From contig JAEPRB010000090.1 in the NCBI GenBank assembly GCA_016758965.1, forward strand, positions 79,901 to 143,900: a stretch of 64,000 bases of DNA. The letters are read 5' to 3'. The first letter of the stretch is position 1, and every line of letters begins with the position of its first letter. The DNA is from Circinella minor. Its lineage: Eukaryota; Mucoromycota; Mucoromycetes; Mucorales; Lichtheimiaceae. The notes beneath the pieces are model-generated. The model saw only the letters and a program-made list of their open reading frames with translations. It did not search any database and had not been told where the DNA came from. The translations under genes and the position numbers were made by a program. Shown here piece after piece: positions 37,514 to 49,941 of the stretch.

Positions 37514-39157
37514 TTATAAATCATTTTTGATATCTTCATCATCATCATCATCTCGATTTGAATCGTCACTATGATGATTCTTTTCATCCAAATCATCATC
37601 ACCCGTAGATACATTCACTATAGTAAGTTCATCATCATCTCTTACGGATGATGCTTCTGAGCCACTCCTTTCCCTTCCGAGTTTATTTGCTGCTTGTGGT
37701 TTAACTGGATTGCTGCAACTGCGTCGCCTCATCCATTTACTTGTAGCCTTGTCATTGTTATTATTGTGGTTGCTATTGTTAGTATCAGCTTCCACTGATG
37801 ATGGTACGTCAAATGCTACTGTCTTATCCTTGCTTTTCTCCAAAGTTGCCGGTAACGCCCCTGTTGTTGATTCTCCAGTTATTGGTATTTCTTCCATAGC
37901 AAATGGGAAAGGTGGTATTTGTGGACATGATGATCTTCGCGCACTTCTTTCATCATCTTCTGATGATGATGCTGTTGATGGTTTTAGCATTTCAGACGAC
38001 GATGAAGGTGTATCTTGCCCTGATTGACTCCACATTACCTCTCCATAATTGGCATCATCCTCAAATGGCATAGGACTTACTGTATAACTACGGGGTGGTG
38101 GTAACTGATGATAATGATGATAATGTTGTTGCTGTTGTTGTCCTAATTGTGCAATAACTGGTGTTGTTGCTGAACGATGAGCTGCTAGTAAATTAGCAGG
38201 TACTAATGAGCGTGATAAAAGTGGTGCTGACATTTTACGTGTCGTCGCTGTCGAATAATTCATTTCCATCAAAGCCGTTTCCAAAAATTCACGATAGCAT
38301 TCCAATCGTTGCATTTCCCATCGTTTTGAATACACTCGTTTCCCAATTATATCAGCAAAAAATAATATACGCTCCTTGCTTGGTTTTTGTAATGGGACCA
38401 AAACCATCAAATTACGTCGTAATTGTAAATCCCGTTCTAATAATCGTTCCAACTCAACCATTTTGTGCGAAATTTCAAGTACTTTGGCTTTGGCTCTTTC
38501 TTCACGTTTTATTCGATCCGCTGCTATAGATTTTTGTCCATTTTGATGATGATTGTTATTATTATTGTGGGTGTTATGTCGTCTTGATGATCCAGACGAT
38601 GATGATGCTGATGTACTGGAGGACAGTTTAAGTCGAACACCTGTCGTTTTAATGGTAGCTGCATAATTAATTTTCATCATCCAATCATCCAAATCAGCAT
38701 TATTTTTGGCCCGTAATAAAAATAGTTGACCATCCCCGGTCATTAATCGAAATACATGTGAGTATTTGGTATAAGATTCGTCATAAATACATACAGCATC
38801 TGCAAGTGATATAATCTGTACAGGTCTAAGGAGATTGTTATTGTTGCCATTATTGTTATGGGGATGATTCGTTGGTGTAGATGGACTTGCGGGTATAATA
38901 CTATGCGTCAATGAATGAGTTGAATAAATGGAAGATGTAAACGAAGCTGTTTGACTTGTTGAATCTACAGTGGATGTGGATACAGATGGAAATCGAAATG
39001 GGTTGGATGGAGATGTATGACTGTGATGGTTGTTGACCATAGGGTAAGAATGGGGTGCTGTGGATGATGATGATGAAGAAGAAGAAGATCGTTCTGACAT
39101 GGGTCTATTATTACTATGGGTAGGTGTTGTTGAATGTCGAGGTACTTCACGTTCTCT

Positions 39158-39191
<34 letters not shown>

Positions 39192-40517
39192 CGCTTAAGC
39201 TCCTCTTGTTGCTCCTCTGTTGCAAGCCATGAATCGAATTGTAAAACGTCTGCAAAAAAGATAATTTGTGTACCACTTAATATGACACCAAAAGGTCGCC
39301 ACCCACGTGCCGTTGCTTTTTTGCCACCAGGTAGCATATCATATTTTCGCTCAAGAATAGCAGCTTTCGCCACTCGAATCGTATACGTATTAGTACCATC
39401 ATTATTTGTATAATGACGACCACGAACACCACCCAAATTTAATGGTTTTGCATGATGGAATGCCATATGGATATCATTTAATTGAATTGGTCTCAGTATC
39501 CGTTTATAACAAAATGTGTTTTCGGGCGGCATGAGCTGTGTTAATTTCGGATATAAATCTTCAGTCATATTTGCCTTTTATGGTGGAGAATTAGAATAAA
39601 AATAGAAAAGGATAAATAAATTAAACTTGGTTTCAACACGAAAGGGAAAAATACAATGAAACTTTTTAATTTCACACTTACAGGTGCTAATGTACTACTT
39701 GAATCACTTCTCGCTAATCGACCAAACCAAGAAGTAGGTGTACGTGCTCTGAATAGATCATCATCATTACCATCAGCATATGTGAATTCTGTTGATACAA
39801 TATTATCATACATAATCTATATGTAAAGTATATACCATGAGTTGAAAAAGAAAAAACAATCAAACCTTGTGTACATTTTCTTCTTCTTCACAAACCAAAA
39901 TTAATTTAGAAGAGAAACTTACATCCAATATTTCAGCTGGTACATCTTCACCACCTTCAATAATCCTTGTCCGCATAATAAATGTATCCTTATTCATCTT
40001 TTGTCGTACATTTTTGTTATGAGCATCAGTATGTAATAATAAAAGTGAAAATGCAACAGCATATATACAATCTAATAATGATGATACACTCGAAACATTA
40101 GTTATTCCATATATGTATATATCGCTATAATCCCCCTTCATATATTTATACCTGAATTATCACTTAAATCCGGATTACATTCATGATATCGTTTGGCAAA
40201 ATCTTCCATAGCTCGATCAATTTGCTGTGCCTCTTTTGGTAGGTGTGCTTTTGCAAGTAACTTCCTTTTTATTTTTCATAATAAATGGTTGATGAGTTTC
40301 TCGTGTTATGTACTTTTTTTTTATCAATTTCAAGAAAAAAAAGAAAGAAAACAGAGAGAAAAGAATACCTTAATGCCATATCAATGGCGTCACCACAAAA
40401 GTCAAAAGTTTGTAATTGTTCGTTAAATGTAGGTCGATGTTTTTCATTACCATTATTGTTGTCATGGGTAGTTGTTGAACTGGTGTTTGTTGTCATCGCA
40501 TCACCTGGACCGGCCAT
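37514..40517 (-). CDS. Sec7-PH ARF guanine-nucleotide exchange factor, Syt1/Yel1-like
   Basis: Activates Arf GTPases at membranes. Five exons (40517-40369, 40264-40152, 40071-39923, 39816-39682, 39574-37514) give 868 residues. The Sec7 part begins at once: [16 protein letters not shown], then [12 protein letters not shown] with the catalytic glutamic finger at Glu61, [16 protein letters not shown] and [10 protein letters not shown]. Only the C-terminal half of a normal 190-residue Sec7 domain is present in this model. A PH domain follows (about residues 225-470), split by a long Gln/Ser/Asn-rich insert; its last strand and helix are [15 protein letters not shown] and DLDDWMMKI. The C-terminal half is Ser/Asp-rich and disordered. 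Yeast Syt1/Yel1 share Sec7-PH order. An unseen upstream exon could supply the missing Sec7 helices. Confidence 0.85.
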
Positions 40518-41228
40518 GATGCTTTATACTCGGGAAGGTAAAACTTGGTTTTTTGTTGCTAGTGGTGGTTTTTATTATTATTATTCTTTTTTACAGTGTA
40601 GAAAGGAAAAGAGAAGAGAGAAACAAGAAAGAGCTTGAAAAAAGAGGGAGGTTATATATATATACTATTATATAATGATATTTATATTTATTTTTTTAAT
40701 ATAGGAACCAGCCTTTTGACATATAGGGATACCAGCGTTTTTTTATATGTGTTGTAATATATATAATTAAATATATATATAAAGAGGTCGTGAAAGGGGT
40801 AAAAAAAAAAAAGAAGCTAATAATAAAAAAAGGTTGAGTGGTTATATAATAAAGTAGAATTACAAAAAGAAAGAAATGGGAAGAATAGCAAAAAAAAAAA
40901 GGCTGAGACTTAATATAAAGGGTCTATTATTTTTCATCAAAATCATGTGTACAGATACACCAATCGTTTTTTTAGCGTATCCTTTTTTTTTTTACATCAT
41001 GGGTGATCAATTGTTGCTTAGCATTATTAACATACAACAACAATTTCTCCTCGTTATCAATGTTTACTCCTCTTTTAGAATTTTAATTACAATAAAAATA
41101 TAAATAATAATGATCATATAAATGTATTTCAATAGTAACAATTATAATGTATGAAAATTCCAGGGTATAAATTATTTATCTTGATTGTTGACGTTTTGTC
41201 ATATTGATTGTTGCATATATACACATTG

Positions 41229-41264
<36 letters not shown>

Positions 41265-41329
41265 TCCATTTCATTCTAATTACTATATGCTTCTTTTTTC
41301 GGTTTTCACCATCCCCACCCCTGGATTTA
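40518..41329. other. intergenic with (ATC)n microsatellite
   Basis: Promoter side of the Sec7-PH gene. A CAT/ATC trinucleotide run lies at about 41229-41264, just past the stop of the CLASP gene. I looked here for a missing upstream Sec7 exon and saw none. Confidence 0.5.
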
Positions 41330-43160
41330 TTAAGTTGTTGCTTCCTCTCCAATTTTCTGTTTTTTTGCAGGATGCTTGTTTTCTACGCCATTTGGGATAC
41401 TACTAGCCAATCGTTTCATCACAGGTCGAACTGGTTTCATTCCACCCAATGTAAATGTTTTTTGTATCGGTCGTCTACCATTTACTGTACCCTTGTCATT
41501 AGATTTTGGTTTAAGTTTTTGTGAACTTGATGTAGTCGCTCTCATCAATTGAGCTAAACCACCGCTGGTTTTTATCGATGAACTATTGTTTTGTATTGCT
41601 GATCCAACTTTTCTTGTTCTTGTTGATGCTGATGCAGGTTTTGATAATAAAATGGATCCATTTTTCATGTTATTAGGCATTTCGGGTTTTTTTGTTGAAA
41701 GTGATGCAGAAACAGAAGAATTGGGCCGTTGAACGGCTGGTAATTTAACTGTTGATAATTGTGGTGCGCTGTATCGACTTTTTGATGCAGGTCGAGTAAA
41801 ATTTTTTGAAACTCGATTTGAGGATAAGGATCCAGTCATCATTTTTGTAGTCGTTGTTGTTGTCTTTATAGTATTTGTTTTTGCTTCTGTAATGGTATTA
41901 TTAGGTTTACTAGAGGATGAAGTAGATGAGGTGATGGAGGAAAGGGAAGAGCGAGAATTAGTTCTTGTTAATTTGGATGGTTTTGATGATGCATTAAGAT
42001 ATTTTTTGATATCAGCAGGTAATTTATCTTCGAATCTATTCATTTTTATTTCATTTATGTGCTGATTAGTATTTTTTTTTCCTTTTTTTTTTTGCATTAA
42101 CGAAAAAAAAAATCCCTGCATTCTCCCTTCACTTGCATAAAATAAAATAAAAGATATTCTCCACATTTTGTTGAAAGGAATCCTTTTTTTTAGGGGTTGG
42201 AGAGATGTTGATAGAAAAATAATAACTTACTCTGAAACAGATGCAGGGAATTTAGTGCAATATGTTTTATAACAACAACGAATAGCTAATCGTACTTCTG
42301 GAGCAGAATCCATGGCTGTAGTACGAATTGCATCTTCAATTAACTCTTGTTGTTCTTCAGTAATAGTGTTATCTTGTGCGTTAATATCAATCAATTTATC
42401 AAGACAAGCTGCGATACATTGCCGTACGGATTTGCTTGGTTCTTTTTTCGATTTTAAAAGGATAGCAAACTTGGGAATCATCTTTGGTAACTTAGCATGA
42501 TCGATAATTGTTTTGTAGCATTCTAGTGTACGTGTAAGCATCACTTTGTTGGTTCTGGCAAACATGCGAAGTAATGTTGGTGCAAATAGATCATGAACAT
42601 GAACTTCATAATCACGTTGCATAGCTTGCGATAAACTTTTCAAAAAGTCTGTTGCTGTACCCATTAACCGTGTTCGTTCCGTTGTGAGCTTTTTTATAAA
42701 AAAGGAAATTGGTCATCAGTTTGTACACAAATAATTATATACCACATATAAAAATATACGCGTGCGTATAAGACAAAAAAAAATTATATAAAAAAATATA
42801 TAAAAAATAGCCCATACAATCTTTATCAAAGGTCGTTGTAATATTTTTAAATGCTCTACAAAACCTTCGTATTCGTATGCTTTATCTTCAACTGTCCAAA
42901 CACTCATGTTTTTTAATGCAAGATTTATTAATTCCCATGTCTCTTCTGTTTCGCCTTTTTTGAATAATCGCTGAACTCGTCGCATCTCTTTATCTAATTC
43001 TGCTTTGGAGCCGATCTGATAATAATAATAATAATAATAATAATATACAACATATAACATAGATAGAAGAACAACTTTCATGTTAATCAAATGTGAAAAT
43101 GTGGAGGAATAAAAGTTATTTTTATTTTACCCTGATCGATTTTTTAGGATAAATCTCCAT
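41330..43160 (-). CDS. CLASP/Stu1-like TOG-domain microtubule protein
   Basis: Four exons (43160-43131, 43015-42818, 42688-42231, 42035-41330) give 463 residues. After a ten-residue first exon, residues 11-228 form a HEAT/TOG-type array like CLASP_N: ETWELINLALKNMS, LKILQRPLIKI, GTATDFLKSLSQAM, LAPTLLRMFARTNKV-type helices and PEVRLAIRCCYKTY. CLASP TOG domains bind tubulin and promote rescue. The remaining half is Ser/Thr/Lys-rich, basic and disordered (many SxxS and KPS motifs), ending in PAKKQKIG, which looks like a nuclear or microtubule-lattice binding signal. The family's usual size is over 1000 residues with several TOGs, so this is a one-TOG short form. Possible alternatives are other TOG/HEAT proteins. 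Confidence 0.78.
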
Positions 43161-43737
43161 GTTGTGCAAATTGTATTGTTGAAGGGAAAAAAAAAAAAAA
43201 AAAAAAAAGGAGGATCATTTTAAGGTATACAATGGAGAAAAAAATTTATTTTTTCGTGTTCCCAGTCCCCATACCAACGGTTACTTTGGTTACCTTTCCT
43301 ATTATCTTTAGTTTTTCAACAATTGATTTTCTTTTTACATATATATGACGATAATAATAAAACAACTTCAAATTCATCCTTTCAAAAATCTCGTCCAATA
43401 ATGATAAATAATAGTACCATTACTGGCTAGCTTTTTTTCCCAAGTAAATACTACAAAATAAGAAATAGCAAGATTTATTTTCTTAATTTCATGTTACTAC
43501 ACTATGTTTTATATATAATATAATGTATATCTTCTTCGTTTATACTATGTATGAATAATTGTCTTATATATCCTACATATCAGTAATAGTAAGTATGAAG
43601 AAGCAAAGTTATTAACATAACGGGTCATTTTGCTGCTATGATATAATATCGACAAATGAACTTTTTGTGTTTGCATTTTTCAAAAAAAAACTGTCAATTA
43701 CCCTGGCTAATTTAAGTCTTTTTAAACGAAAATACAA
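43161..43737. other. intergenic
   Basis: Promoter side of the CLASP-like gene, with a 24-base A-run at 43185-43208. No gene seen. Confidence 0.4.
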
Positions 43738-44704
43738 TGCCACGTACAAAATCGAAAACTGTAATAAGGCGTCAACATGAAAGCAATGGAATACAACAAA
43801 AGAATGAATAGGTAATCCTTTTGTAGTAATCTTTTTTTTTCATTTATAACTCTGCAAATCTAAGTCACCACTGATCAAACATCAAAAACACCTTATTTTA
43901 AATTTTATGAACGTCGCTTCCATTAGAAAAGAGACGAGAATTTCCACGACTAAATTCAAAGCGTCGTCGAATTTAAATAATGCAAAAAGGCAACAAAAGT
44001 TTAGAATACATGAGCAAGTATGTATTTGGTATTTCCAAGCATGTAAAATAACTAAGGAGTCCAGGCGGGATAAAACAATAAAAATCATTTTGAGGAATTC
44101 AACTGAAATAAGTACTATTAGTTTCTTTTTCTGTACTGTTAAGAACTTGATGACAAACTCAAAGAAGTCAGTAATGCATTAATGATGTCCGATTCCTACC
44201 GATGCAAGCTAAGCAAATGGCATCCAAACTGCAAAATATGCCTATGTGTGGATTAAGAAGAACAATATGAAAATTGACGATACCAGCGCATTTATCCATG
44301 GCAATCATACAGAGCCTTATGTTGTTAGTATGAATTTTCAACTAATAGTAACAGTTAATAATAATAAGTAGATGAATCACTTTTACTCAAAGAAATTGAA
44401 GATCTGCTTGAAAATTGAACGAGAAAGTCAACAGCAACAACATAATGAACAACTATTGTCTACTTCACAGTTTGGTCGAAAGCATAATCAAGAATCCGGG
44501 TCGTTGTCACAGCAATCATTATTACTCTCATCACAGCAACAGTAACATCGACAACATAAAAATTCGAGTGATGTGCTCGTAAATGCTGCTTGTAATATAA
44601 CAAACGTTTCCAGCTGGACTGGCTTGGAAAGAAAAAACTCGCAGATACGAAGCTTCGAAATGATGCAACAATGGGTTACAAATATGATTCGTCATCTTCA
44701 TTAA
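43738..44704 (+). pseudogene. decayed multi-exon gene, parent unknown
   Basis: Protein-like segments follow one another on the + strand but in changing frames. MPRTKSKTVIRRQHESNG at 43738 ends in TAG. Then come SIRKETRISTTKFKASS near 43910 and ELDDKLKEVSNALMMSDSYR near 44145. YAYVWIKKNNMKIDDT and PYVVIDESLLLKEIEDLLE are joined across a GTATGA...AAG intron at about 44337-44369. A Gln-rich stretch is interrupted by TAA at about 44544, and LERKNSQIRSFEMMQQW ends in TAA at 44702-44704. At least two frameshifts and one in-frame stop are needed, so I call it a relic. I cannot name the family. Confidence 0.5.
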
Positions 44705-45024
44705 AATATATTATACGACGTACTCATTTATCATTTCATGTATATACGTATCTAATCGATAGGAAGTGTAAGATTAGTTACAGAACATTTTAAACGTTAC
44801 TTTTGAGAACAACAATTAAAGCTGTACATCTTTTTTCATTAGTCAGCTTTCGATGGATCTGCTTGCAATCGCTACAGTAATCAATTAATTAGTACGATAT
44901 TGTAAAGATGAGAGCGATGTGTTTTTTTTTCTTATTCAATAACATAATAATTCTCAATATAATTTTAAAATATGCTGCTCTTTTAATATATATGTATATA
45001 CTACACACATCAATATTTTTAATG

Positions 45025-45324
45025 CCTCCCTTACTGTTGATACACTTGAACACTTTGTATGGACATGTCCCTTAAACAACCGGTCTGGAAAAGCATTGTA
45101 TCCCGTTATTTGATCTCTCCTCGTGAGCTTGCTATCGATCACATCATTTCCCTTTCGCTGCCTGGTTTATCAGTACGTCCTGAATTCAAACTCACGCTTT
45201 TTGACATTATTGCCACACCACGCTTTTACAAATGTATATTTTATCCTTCATTACATCACATCTCTACTTTTAGGACAATAAATTTTCTTCTAGCCTACAA
45301 AAAAAAACCTCCCTTACTGTTGAT
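45025..45324 (+). mobile_element. second 5'-truncated copy of the same LINE, internally deleted
   Basis: The 17-mer CCTCCCTTACTGTTGAT occurs at 45025-45041 and 45308-45324 and brackets the insert: a target-site duplication. Inside lie the zf-RVT end (DTLEHFVWTCP) and the block SRYLISPRELAIDHIISLSL, closely matching the copy at 12.2-12.75 kb. Then the sequence jumps after ...DIIATPRFYK to the shared 3' UTR with AATAAATTTTCTTCTA and a short A-run. Relative to the other copy one A is missing after TGTCCCTTAAA (frameshift at about 45071). Only about 265 bases remain. Confidence 0.85.
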
Positions 45325-47094
45325 GACCATATACGCGTCGGTTTAAATCAACTCTCAATATTGCTGTCTACAATATTGCTGTCTACAATATTGCTGCTGA
45401 TGACATTGTTGATATGGATTTTGGAATAGTCATCTTTGTTGTTTAAGCAATAACTGATCATTAAAAATTGAGGTAAATCTTATCAAATAAACTTCATCCT
45501 TCTTCTTGGTGTACGGTTTTGCTGTTGAAGCTTGTAATAATAATAGTAATATTAAATACGTCGAGATTTTATCTGTAAGTACTAATTCACGATAATGATT
45601 TGTGTTATGACACATCGATATAAGAGTTATATTTTCCTTGCTGACGCTCGCCTTCTACATCGTTTGTTTGTTAATAATATCTTTCTCATCGTTCTTTTGT
45701 ACTCCCAAAAAGTGATTTAATTAATATGTTTATAGTGCACAACGCATTTTACGGTGGATATTAGAACGGAAGAAATGAAAAAAAAAAGTTACTAGGACTG
45801 CTGCCTATTTTTTGTACAATATTAGTACGTAAAGCTATTATTAATAATATTCACCAAATCATAATAGCTGTTGGTTGTCATTGAATTAATACCATTTTCC
45901 TAGTCGAGTGAAAAGTTTTCCCATGTATAATTAGCTATTTGTAATCAGATAAAGATACCCTTTTTTTGATTTTTACGCTGTAATTTCTTTCAAAATAAAG
46001 AATTTCATACATGTTAAAACATAAAAGAAATACAAAAAGACTTTTGCCATCAGTTTTACTAGTATTTTATAATAGAATATTCTAATCAATCTTGCTCTAT
46101 ATAGCAAAACCGTAATTTAAATACATGCGAATGTAAAGGAATATATCAGACTTCTCCGCAATAAAAAAATAGAAAGTGAAACAAATCAGAAAAAAAAAAG
46201 GTGAAACAAGTTACTTTCTTCAGGACCACGGGCAAATTTAAAAAAAAATTATTCTTCCAAATTTGGTGAAAAAAAAGATCTTGTTTTTTTTTGTTTGTCG
46301 GCATTAATCAATTTTTTTTTTTTTATATCTTTTAAAGGAATAATTTGAAAAGTGTGTGAATATGTATGTATATTAATACACAACACTTGTTTTGGAATAA
46401 CATAAGAAAAAAAAACCAATTTTTTTCCATAAATAGTTACCAAATAAAAGATATACACACACACTCATGCTCAAGATTACAATTAAAAGGGGTCATTCAA
46501 TTGACATACTATGTAAGTTTTTCTAGCTTGGATGCTGTTTGCATGTGTGGGAGAAAGAAAATAAAATAAAGAGCAAACATGTTCACGAGAAACTCAAAAA
46601 TAAACAAAGAGAAAGGAAGATATAAACAATGACGAAAATGTGTGTATATTTTTTTGTTGTTGTTTTTTCAAACATATGATTATATGTACAAGATTGAATA
46701 TTTTTGTTGTAAGGAAGTAAATAAAAAATTTGATGACTAGATGTGGGGGGCGGAAAGGAAATTTTTGTTGTTCTTCGCTAAAATAATGAAAATAAAAGAC
46801 TAAATGTCGACATATTAAGCTTGCATAAACTAAAATAAAAAAACATGAAGTTATAAAGGGAAAGGAAAGTATGAACGATGCTTCTGCAGTAACAAGGGTT
46901 TAAAAGGGATAGTTTTTTGTTTGTTTTTTGTTGATTGGTTTCGATAAAGAGAAAAAAACAAAGTAATGAAAGAATATTATACAAATGAGTTATTGGTAGT
47001 AATAAAGGGTATACAAATATATAGAAAGAAATTTAAATAAAAAAAAAGAAAGGAGCGAAGAAGAACAAATAAATGTTGTTGTTATGTTGTAATC
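45325..47094. other. intergenic
   Basis: No supported gene. A fragment on the minus strand near 45430-45580 (KISTYLILLLLLQASTAKP, resembling a signal peptide) is too isolated to call. T/A tracts at 46310 and 46400. Confidence 0.35.
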
Positions 47095-47763
47095 TTAAGC
47101 GGAACGTTTTCGTTTCCATTCTACCACCTGGGTATGATTTGCATTTAATGCTGTAGTTATCACAGTAGTTGTTCTCATAGGAGCTGTCATATACGATTCT
47201 TGATCCTCTTCATCATCTTCCCCCATCATAATTTTGAATCGACCTTTCGTAATGACACGAGGATTAGGTGGTTGATGATGGTGATGATGATGGTGATGGT
47301 AACGATGGTGAAGATGAAGGTGATGTCGGTCATGCTGTTGTTGCTGACCTTCTTCTTGTTGCTGTTGTTGTTCGCATTGCCAAAAATCGGTATCCCAAAT
47401 ACGTGGTCGATTTGAAATAGATGTTGTGCTTCCAGAAGAAAGAGTTGTTGTTTCATTCATAGTAGTAATAGGTGGAGAAGTAACTGTAGCATCAACAATT
47501 TTAATACCGGTCAACTGCGCAAACTCGCGTGCTGTTAAATCTTCACACTTTACCTCTGTTGACTTGTGGCGAACGTATTTTTCGGTGGCTGCAGCAAGTG
47601 TCATAGGTGACCAACATTTTGAACGACTTTTTTGAAATATTGCAAGACCTTTACGCCAACGACTACTACTACTCGATGTGCTTGTGCTTGTGTTACTACT
47701 AGTCGTCGAAGTTGAAGCTGAATGATGTTGTGCTGGAATATGTGATAATGTTGCCAAGGCCAT
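47095..47763 (-). CDS. His-rich low-complexity orphan protein
   Basis: Uninterrupted 222-residue frame. I do not recognise the family. The N-terminus is Ser/Thr-rich, then a non-repetitive block (WRKGLAIFQKSRSKCWSP, KYVRHKSTEVKCEDLTAREF), a RPRIWDTDFW motif, a Gln/His stretch with eight consecutive His, and a basic end VVEWKRKRS preceded by ITKGRFKIMMGEDDEED. The conserved-looking patches separated by repeats suggest a regulator with a nuclear signal, but this is inference. Poly-His could bind metal or be merely a CAT-repeat expansion. The start is the first ATG, followed upstream by TTG/TTTG repeats. Confidence 0.65.
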   Translation of the reverse strand: MALATLSHIPAQHHSASTSTTSSNTSTSTSSSSSRWRKGLAIFQKSRSKCWSPMTLAAATEKYVRHKSTEVKCEDLTAREFAQLTGIKIVDATVTSPPITTMNETTTLSSGSTTSISNRPRIWDTDFWQCEQQQQQEEGQQQQHDRHHLHLHHRYHHHHHHHHQPPNPRVITKGRFKIMMGEDDEEDQESYMTAPMRTTTVITTALNANHTQVVEWKRKRSA

Positions 47764-49941
47764 TGTGTATGTATTTGTTATATATTATGTATTATTTGAT
47801 CCAATGTATTAGTTTTTCGTATTTCTTAAATTATTATTATTGTTGTTGTTATGTATTTGTTTGTTTGTTTGTTTATAAATATATATAGTATGTTATTAAT
47901 AGAGTAGCGAAGAAGAAGAGAGTGAGGGCGGTGGAGATATGATGAGGATGGGAGATGGGTTGGAACTTATATAATAAGAAAATAAATTATTGAAAAATAA
48001 AGTATGCGGGATTATGATTTATGGTTACAACATTAAAAAATAAGATAGGTGGCAAAATGAAATGTGTTCTTTTTGAAGGTAGAAAATTATACACAAAAAA
48101 AAAGAGTCGTTTGTTATATAAAAAATGTTTTATACAAAAAAAAATAGTAAAAGGCTTAAGTGGAAAGAATAAAAGAGAAAAAAAAGAAAAGGCTCGTTTA
48201 TATTCAAAAAGATTTTTTTTTGTATAAAAAAAGTTTCGCTGGGCCGGGAACGCTGGGCAATTTGGGATTGAGATGTGTTGTGTGTGTGATGGGGGACAAA
48301 TGTGAGTTGAGGAAAAAGATTTTTTCGGAACGCCGCGTGCCCAGCTCTCACTTTGCCTCGTTCTCCTTCTTCCTAATTCTTACTCCCCATCCAATCCAAG
48401 TCTTATAATTAATAAGTTAATCCTAAACCCAGCTAGCTAATACATTTCCACCTCTAATATATTCCGTAATGGCATGTTTAACTTCTTTTTGCTTCTATTT
48501 TTTTTTTAAAAAAAAAGTGGGAATCATACTTTTGAAAATTTTAAATTGGTAATATGATTAAAAAAGAAAATGATGATGATAATTTTTGATGTATTTTCAT
48601 TATTTATTTTTATGATTTTAGCCCTTAGTTATTATACAGGTATACTGTTGTGATGGTGTTGTGTTTTTTGGTCTGTACACACAACAAACATGTGATCGGA
48701 GAATGCATAGATCCCGGTTATTATTATTTCAAGGCACTTTTATTTTTTACCCATCATTCCCTGATATAATAATAAAGTCATCTGGGATAACCCAATGATC
48801 ATTCAACTGGTTTATGAGGGGAATAAATGTGACACAATCATTTAACGACTTTATTATATTCTTCTCAATCAGAAACCTGAAAGTGGCTTATAAAGAAATA
48901 TGCATTATTCAGACTGAGCAATAAAATATCATCATTCGTAACTCCCCATCCTTTCGATAGCCATTTTAATTTTTTATCGTAACTAAACAGTCAATTCATT
49001 ATAATAATAAACTAACCTAATACTATTAATGCTATTGCTATTATTATTATTACTATCATTATTATCACTTAACTCTGACCCAATATTCTACAATACATCA
49101 TAAATAAATTTAAAAAAAGGAGAAAAAAAAGGGGAGAGAAAATAAGATTATCTGTGCACACAAATAACATGGTTTGCGTTATCATTACCTATCATTCAAG
49201 TAAAAAAAAACAGGGCGCGAGAAATTATTTCCAAATAAAAGTAAAAATACCTCATCAGCTTTTTGATTAGCTTTTTATTTCAAAGTGGAATGCTTTTTTT
49301 TATGTAAATATTTTATTTTATATTCTATCCTGTCCTGTCCTATCCTATTCTAGTTAATAATTATATAAAAAATATTTAACATAGCGTGATATCAACAGAG
49401 GTGTGGTAAAAAATGACTATTTACAAAATATCTTTTGTGTGATAAAAATATTATTTAATACAGAAATTCCAGCTTTTTATTATTTAAAATCATCATTCCC
49501 CATCAAAGGTCTTGTAACCCAGTTTGTGTAATGTTGTGCCAGCAAGGAGGGAGGCAACTCTCTCATGCCACACAACTAGATGTAAGCAAGTTTCTTACTT
49601 TACTTGTGTAATGATACAAACAAACAAGGAAAAAGAAGTAAAGTATAAGAATAGCATTATAAGACGACGTTCTTTTTTATATATTTTTACTAAAGAAGAA
49701 CGTAAAAAAAATGAAATCGACAATTAAGACAAACAAACAAGAGAAAATAAAATACTAAGCTATATAAGTTACTAAGAAAGAATAGAGTGATGGATTGCAA
49801 TGACACTATGAGGGGGGGCGTGCAAAATGGATTGGATGACTTTAAATGGAGGAGAAAGTAAGAGGTACGAATTATAAAACAGCAAAAGATTTCTAAGGAA
49901 AAAAGAATAAACAAAAATAATCCATGATAATAAACCTTTTT
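47764..49941. other. intergenic with GTTT and pentamer microsatellites
   Basis: Carries a TTTG run (about 47856-47872) and an imperfect TCCTG/TCCTA pentamer repeat (49326-49351). A somewhat GC-richer patch at 48240-48360 gives only short frames with no domain. No gene. Confidence 0.4.

Noticed and set aside
45430..45615. Signal-peptide-like frame KISTYLILLLLLQASTAKP
   Set aside because: Too short and isolated, with no convincing start or downstream exon; recorded only as a possible relic.
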